A DNA stretch of 10,467 nt, from positions 1 through 10,467 of the forward strand of contig JAQTRI010000094.1 of assembly GCA_028711905.1 (NCBI GenBank), in the 5' to 3' direction. The position numbers and the translations under genes are program-made. Source of the DNA: Candidatus Wallbacteria bacterium. Its GTDB lineage: Bacteria; Muiribacteriota; JAQTZZ01. Shown one piece after another: positions 6,998 through 10,467 of the stretch. Each line of letters opens with the position of its first letter. The first letter of the stretch is position 1. Below the pieces are notes generated by a model, which had not been told where the DNA came from, did no database searches, and saw only the letters and a program-made list of their open reading frames with translations.

Positions 6998-7300
6998 CAC
7001 TCATCCGGCATACCAGATCCATCGCGCGGAAATGAGGGAATGAATCTGGCAGGGTACAAAAACTCTGAGGTTGATGCACTTTGGATGAAAGCCAGAGGTA
7101 TCCTGGACCATGCTGATAAAATTGCCGTTTACCACCGGATTCACAGCCTTATATTCGATGACCAGCCCTGCCTGTTCCTGTTCACTAACGATGTAATCTA
7201 TGCAGTAGACAAGAGGGTCAGAGGCATTACGCCGACACCTGCCGGCCTTTTTCACAATCTGTCTTACTGGTTCATTCCAAAAGAGATGCAGGAACAGTGA
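6998..7300 (+). pseudogene. C-terminal 100 residues of the family 5 binding protein, downstream of the in-frame TAG
   Basis: This stretch continues the same reading frame as the gene part ending at 6997. It reads HSSGIPDPSRGNEGMNLAGY, then NSEVDALWMKARGILD, a YHRIHSLIFDDQPCLFLF segment and RVRGITPTPAGLFHNLSYWF, all normal for the C-terminal lobe of SBP_bac_5 proteins. It ends in TGA at 7298. An ATG at 7040 could nominally start an 86-residue product, but the purine run GAGGGA (7034-7039) touches it, too close to work as a Shine-Dalgarno. A free fragment would lack a signal peptide and the ligand-binding core. It would be made only by read-through of the TAG, or if the TAG is an error. Confidence 0.8.
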
Positions 7301-7320
7301 AACATCTGTAGAATTCATTC

Positions 7321-8835
7321 ATGCATGACAGGCCTGTCTTACAGCTTGACGCCATTTCCCGCAGCTTCGGCCCGGTCCAGGCCCTCTCAGAGGTCTCCAT
7401 AGACCTGAAACCCGGCGAAATTCTGGGGCTTCTCGGAGCGAACGGCGCAGGCAAAAGCACATTGATGAACATCCTCTGCGGCCTGCATCGACCGGACAGC
7501 GGACAGATAAATATCAACGGCTCCAAAGCTGACATTCGTTCTCCTGCTGAAGCAGCCGGACTCGGAATCGGCATGGTGCACCAGCACTTTATGCTTGTGC
7601 CTAACATGACTGTCTCTGAAAACATCGCGCTTTCCCTGTTGCATTGCCCGTTCTTCAATCCGCTGTCCGGGCTCGAAAAATCAATCAGGGAACGCTCTGA
7701 GCAGTTTGGCCTCACTATCTCACCTGACGAATTTGTCATAAACCTGTCGGCCGGGGAGAGGCAGCGCGTTGAACTGATGAAGGTATTACTGCTTTCTCCG
7801 CGCATTCTCATTCTTGATGAGCCGACATCTGTGCTGACGCCCAGAGAGGCTGCTGCTCTGTTTGCCGTCCTGCGCAGGTTCTCAAGCGAAGGCCGTTCCG
7901 CCATTTTCATCTCTCACAAGCTGGAAGAGGTGATGCAGATTACAAATCGAGTGGCTGTCATGAAAAATGGCCGCCTTTCCGGAGTTGTGACCACAAAGGA
8001 AACCGACTCGCATGAACTGGCGCGTCTTATGCTTGGATCAGGCACAGCAGGTGCCGGAAACGCTGGCTGTGTCCGCCAGGGAGACAAGACACTGGATGTG
8101 TCGTCACTGACGGTTATCGGAGATTCCGGCACTCAAGCGCTTACCAATGTTTCATTCTGCATCCGTTCAGGCGAAATCCTCGGCATAGCCGGCGTGTCCG
8201 GCAATGGTCAGAGGGAACTGTCGGAAGCTATCTGCGGGTTGCGCCCGGTTCACAGCGGCAGAATTTTCCTCAATGGAATCGACCTGGCAGGGAAAAGTGT
8301 CAGGAGCATCAATGAGGCAGGAGTTTCCGCAATCCCGGAAGAGCGTATCCACTATGGCGTAGCTGCTGGTCTTTCCATTACGGACAATGCGATCCTTAAG
8401 GATTACTACCAACAGCCGTTTTCAGTCAATCACATGCTGCAGAATGAAGCGGCCCGAAACCACGCATCCGGAATAATCATGCAATACCAGGTTTCCGCCC
8501 CGGGCCAGGATACACCTGTCAGGTATCTGTCCGGAGGCAACATCCAGAAGGTAATCGCCGGTCGTGAAATTGAGCGACGGCCGATACTCCTGATCGCTTC
8601 GCACCCGACCTATGGTCTTGATGTCGGTGCCACTGATTTCATCAGATCCCAGCTACTCCTTCTGCGACACAGTTCAGCGATTCTTCTGATCTCTGAAAGT
8701 ATCGATGAACTGATCCGCCTCTGCGACAGGATCGCAGTGATTTGCGCAGGCAGAATCACCGGTGAATTTCTCCCTGGAGAAGTCACTCTGGAACAGATCG
8801 GTCTGATGATGGGAGGCGAGTCTGTTAATCTTTGA
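7321..8835 (+). CDS. NupO/YufO-like double-domain ABC importer ATPase
   Basis: A 504-residue cytoplasmic ATPase with two fused nucleotide-binding domains, of the RbsA/NupO type that pairs with BMP binding proteins. Domain 1 (about 5-235) is complete: Walker A GANGAGKST (39-47), Q-loop VHQHF (Gln88), signature LSAGE (142-146), Walker B ILILDEPT (162-169) and switch His199. Domain 2 (about 256-500) is degenerate: the Walker A position reads GVSGNGQREL with no Lys-Ser/Thr, the signature LSGGN is kept (403-407), and Walker B reads LLIASHPT, lacking the usual Asp-Glu pair, before YGLDVGA. Loss at these second-domain positions is usual for this class, so one working ATP site is expected. The ATG follows an in-frame stop at 7309 and is the first possible start. 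It has no clear Shine-Dalgarno and lies 20 nt after the binding-protein gene, so it probably depends on the operon transcript. Confidence 0.94.
   Translation: MHDRPVLQLDAISRSFGPVQALSEVSIDLKPGEILGLLGANGAGKSTLMNILCGLHRPDSGQININGSKADIRSPAEAAGLGIGMVHQHFMLVPNMTVSENIALSLLHCPFFNPLSGLEKSIRERSEQFGLTISPDEFVINLSAGERQRVELMKVLLLSPRILILDEPTSVLTPREAAALFAVLRRFSSEGRSAIFISHKLEEVMQITNRVAVMKNGRLSGVVTTKETDSHELARLMLGSGTAGAGNAGCVRQGDKTLDVSSLTVIGDSGTQALTNVSFCIRSGEILGIAGVSGNGQRELSEAICGLRPVHSGRIFLNGIDLAGKSVRSINEAGVSAIPEERIHYGVAAGLSITDNAILKDYYQQPFSVNHMLQNEAARNHASGIIMQYQVSAPGQDTPVRYLSGGNIQKVIAGREIERRPILLIASHPTYGLDVGATDFIRSQLLLLRHSSAILLISESIDELIRLCDRIAVICAGRITGEFLPGEVTLEQIGLMMGGESVNL
8811..8816 (+). promoter_or_regulatory. 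Shine-Dalgarno site inside the ATPase gene, for permease 1
   Basis: GGGAGG within the end of the ATPase gene lies 5 nt before a CTG at 8822, in the permease frame. It supports a start well upstream of the first standard start codon, GTG at 8900. Confidence 0.5.
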
Positions 8836-9901
8836 AAAGAGGTATACCGGAAGCAGAAAACTCTTCCTGCTCATCAATCTTTCAGCGCTACTTCTGGCCG
8901 TGTCCGCAGCCGGCCTTGTGTTTGCCGTTCAGGGAGTCAACCCCTGGACTGCTCTATGGAAGATTTTCGGCGGTTCATTCTGCCGCTCTTTCGGCTTTTT
9001 TGAAACAATGACCAAAGCTATTCCACTGATCCTGATCAGCGCTGGATTGTCCATTGCCTTCAGGGCTCGATTCTGGAACATCGGCGCTGAAGGTCAGCTC
9101 CTGTTCGGCTGCATCCTGGCCACGGGGGTCGGCCTGCATTCATCCTCTCTTCCATCATATTGTGTGCTGCCGTTGATGTTTCTGGCAGGCGCGACAGGAG
9201 GAGCGTTGTGGGGCACACTTCCTGCCCTGCTACGCGAAAAATACAGAGTCAATGAGGTGATTTCCACCCTGATGCTCAACTACATTGCTGCCGAGGCTGT
9301 CCAATACCTGATATACGGTCCATGGAAAGGCAAGACCCAGTGGGGATTCCCCTACACGGACAATTTCCCCCCTGCAGCCTCCCTGCCAGTAATCCCAGGC
9401 ACCAGGATTCACTGGCTGACACTGCTCATCGGCTTAGTCATGGCCTGTGCCGCATACTTCCTGCTGGAACGGTCCAGCATGGGGTTTGAGATCAGGGTTT
9501 CTGGGGAAAACCCTGAAGCAGCGAGAAGATCCGGTATTTCTCCATTAAGGGTTTCCCTGCTGGTGATGGGGCTGAGCGGGGGCTTAGCCGGCTTAGCCGG
9601 CACAGGGGAGCTGTGCGGAGTCCACCATCATCTGACATACCCGTGGGCCATCTCGTCAGGCTACGGTTTCACAGCCATTATCGTGGCCTGGATGGCCATG
9701 CTCAATCCTCTCTGGTGCATCCCGGTTTCTCTGCTCTTTGCCGGGCTTCTGGTCGGCGGAGACGCCATTCAGACCTCTCTGGGCCTGCCTTTTGCCACTG
9801 TCAATGTGTTCAATGGCGCAATTCTATTCTTTCTGATGCTTGCCGAATTTTTCCGGGAAAACAAAATTTCCCTGAAAAGGAGTGCCAGTGCCGGGGCTTG
9901 A
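8822..9901 (+). CDS. NupP/YufP-like ABC importer permease 1
   Basis: An inner-membrane permease of the BPD_transp_2 (branched-chain/ribose/nucleoside) class, about 359 residues from a proposed CTG start. The only ATG/GTG/TTG start nearby is GTG at 8900, but that would remove the first membrane helix. The frame upstream encodes FEKRYTGSRK and then LFLLINLSALLLAVSAAG, a basic start plus helix as in family members. The upstream limit is a TGA at 8807. Family motifs, numbered from CTG 8822: FRARFWNIGAEGQ (80-92), REKYRVNEVISTLMLNYIA (138-156), the coupling-loop segment RVSGENPEAARRSGI (225-239) and GYGFTAIIVAWM (280-291). Many hydrophobic helices fill the rest. The gene would overlap the ATPase gene by 14 nt, so translational coupling is likely. 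The start codon is the uncertain part; GTG 8900 is the conservative alternative. Confidence 0.9.
   Translation: MLIFEKRYTGSRKLFLLINLSALLLAVSAAGLVFAVQGVNPWTALWKIFGGSFCRSFGFFETMTKAIPLILISAGLSIAFRARFWNIGAEGQLLFGCILATGVGLHSSSLPSYCVLPLMFLAGATGGALWGTLPALLREKYRVNEVISTLMLNYIAAEAVQYLIYGPWKGKTQWGFPYTDNFPPAASLPVIPGTRIHWLTLLIGLVMACAAYFLLERSSMGFEIRVSGENPEAARRSGISPLRVSLLVMGLSGGLAGLAGTGELCGVHHHLTYPWAISSGYGFTAIIVAWMAMLNPLWCIPVSLLFAGLLVGGDAIQTSLGLPFATVNVFNGAILFFLMLAEFFRENKISLKRSASAGA
9877..9882 (+). promoter_or_regulatory. Shine-Dalgarno site inside permease 1, for permease 2
   Basis: AAGGAG lies 5 nt before a GTG at 9888 that is in frame with permease 2. It is a near-perfect site and favours the GTG over the ATG at 9903, which would be 20 nt away. 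Confidence 0.6.
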
Positions 9902-10467
9902 AATGACTGTTTCCATAATCGGCAGGGCACTGGCTGCCGGCACACCACTGCTGCTGGCCACTCTTGGCGAGATATACTGCCAGCGGGCTGGAATCATGAA
10001 CCTCGGGATCGAAGGCATGATGGCTGTAGGCGCAGTCAGCGCATTCTGGGCATCCAGTCTGACAGGAAATCCCTGGCTGGGGCTCGCTGCCGCCGCCGGC
10101 GCGGGGGTAGCACTTTCCCTGCTTCACGCTGTCTCGACTGTGCTGTTCCGCTCCAACCAGATCGTGTCAGGACTGGCTCTCACCATGCTTGGCCTGGGGC
10201 TGTCAGGAGTGTTCGGCAAATCTTTAGTAGGCAAACCTCTTGCGCACAGGTTTCTTCCGCTCCCTCTTCCGTTTCTGTCCGATCTTCCGTTTATCGGGCC
10301 ATCCTTATTCAGCCAGGACCCGGTATTTTATCTGGCGGTTCTACTCTGGATCTTCCTCTGTGTCCATTTCCTGTATACCCGTCACGGACTGCGGTTAAGG
10401 GCTGTCGGCGACCACCCGCTGGCAGCTGAGACCATGTGCGTGCCTGTTATCCGCTACAAAATGCTGG
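9888..10467 (+). CDS. NupQ/YufQ-like ABC importer permease 2 (3' end outside window)
   Basis: The second, different membrane subunit of the importer; 193 codons lie in the window before it runs off the right edge with no stop. Start GTG 9888 is chosen from the Shine-Dalgarno; ATG 9903 is in the same frame. Motifs typical of this subunit: GEIYCQRAGIMNLGIEGMMA near the N-terminus, FRSNQIVSGLALTMLGLGLSG in the middle, and the coupling-loop segment TRHGLRLRAVGDHPLAAET near the edge, followed by VPVIRYKM. Several hydrophobic helices lie between these. With GTG 9888 it overlaps permease 1 by 14 nt, the same overlap as proposed for the preceding pair. Together the two permeases form the channel fed by the BMP lipoprotein and driven by the fused ATPase. 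Confidence 0.92.
   Translation, partial: MPGLEMTVSIIGRALAAGTPLLLATLGEIYCQRAGIMNLGIEGMMAVGAVSAFWASSLTGNPWLGLAAAAGAGVALSLLHAVSTVLFRSNQIVSGLALTMLGLGLSGVFGKSLVGKPLAHRFLPLPLPFLSDLPFIGPSLFSQDPVFYLAVLLWIFLCVHFLYTRHGLRLRAVGDHPLAAETMCVPVIRYKML

Noticed and set aside
6985..7042. Frameshift as the cause of the split binding-protein gene
   Set aside because: The parts before and after the stop are in the same frame (positions 5627, 6998 and 7040 agree modulo 3). It is a nonsense codon, not an indel.
7272..7910. Minus-strand open frame of 212 codons opposite the ATPase gene
   Set aside because: It covers the Walker A, signature and Walker B regions of a clear ATPase, is Ser/Arg/Pro-rich, and resembles no protein family.
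1..10467. CRISPR array, tRNA or rRNA genes, insertion sequences, phage genes or a defence system
   Set aside because: No regularly spaced repeats, cloverleaf or rRNA-like stretches, transposase or integrase motifs, or nuclease/helicase defence motifs were seen. The spacers between genes are all under 80 nt.

Overview
The window reads as one strand of a bacterial chromosome of roughly balanced GC content. All seven recognisable genes, one of them in two pieces, lie on the + strand and fill nearly all of it. The substrate-binding proteins carry lipoprotein signals, and one large gene is a modular beta-rich surface or secreted protein ending in GWN-type repeats. A class III cyclase with a membrane anchor and a large helical domain is also present. 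Together these suggest an uncultured deep-branching bacterium, for example a metagenome-assembled candidate phylum. No 16S or other marker gene is present, so lineage cannot be fixed from this sequence.

Layout. (1) Positions 3-2279 are the 3' part of a long gene for an extracellular repeat protein: beta-solenoid-like repeats, two CarboxypepD_reg-like beta-sandwich modules, and a tandem GWN repeat at the C-terminus. The frame is open to the left edge, so its true start lies outside the window. (2) Positions 2280-2354 are a short spacer with a perfect 28-bp palindrome and an extended -10 promoter-like element just before the next ATG. (3) Positions 2355-4346 encode a class III adenylate cyclase with all catalytic residues, one membrane segment and about 440 residues of predicted helical, TPR-like sequence. 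(4) Positions 4384 to the right edge are an ABC importer operon of the BMP/PnrA (nucleoside-type) class. It encodes a BMP-family lipoprotein, a family 5 (peptide/nickel-type) solute-binding lipoprotein, a double-domain ATPase and two permeases, the last cut off by the window end.

How the genes work together. The BMP lipoprotein would capture a ligand, probably a purine nucleoside or related compound, and hand it to the two different permeases powered by the fused ATPase. The family 5 binding protein in the middle belongs to a different transporter class and has no permease of its own class in view. It is also split by an in-frame TAG exactly where the family usually has an aromatic residue, so it is a fresh pseudogene, a sequence error, or a read-through gene. 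The two permease genes each appear to start inside the preceding gene at a non-ATG codon, each overlapping by 14 nt behind a Shine-Dalgarno motif, which indicates translational coupling. The cyclase lies only 37 nt upstream of the importer genes and may be co-transcribed with them.
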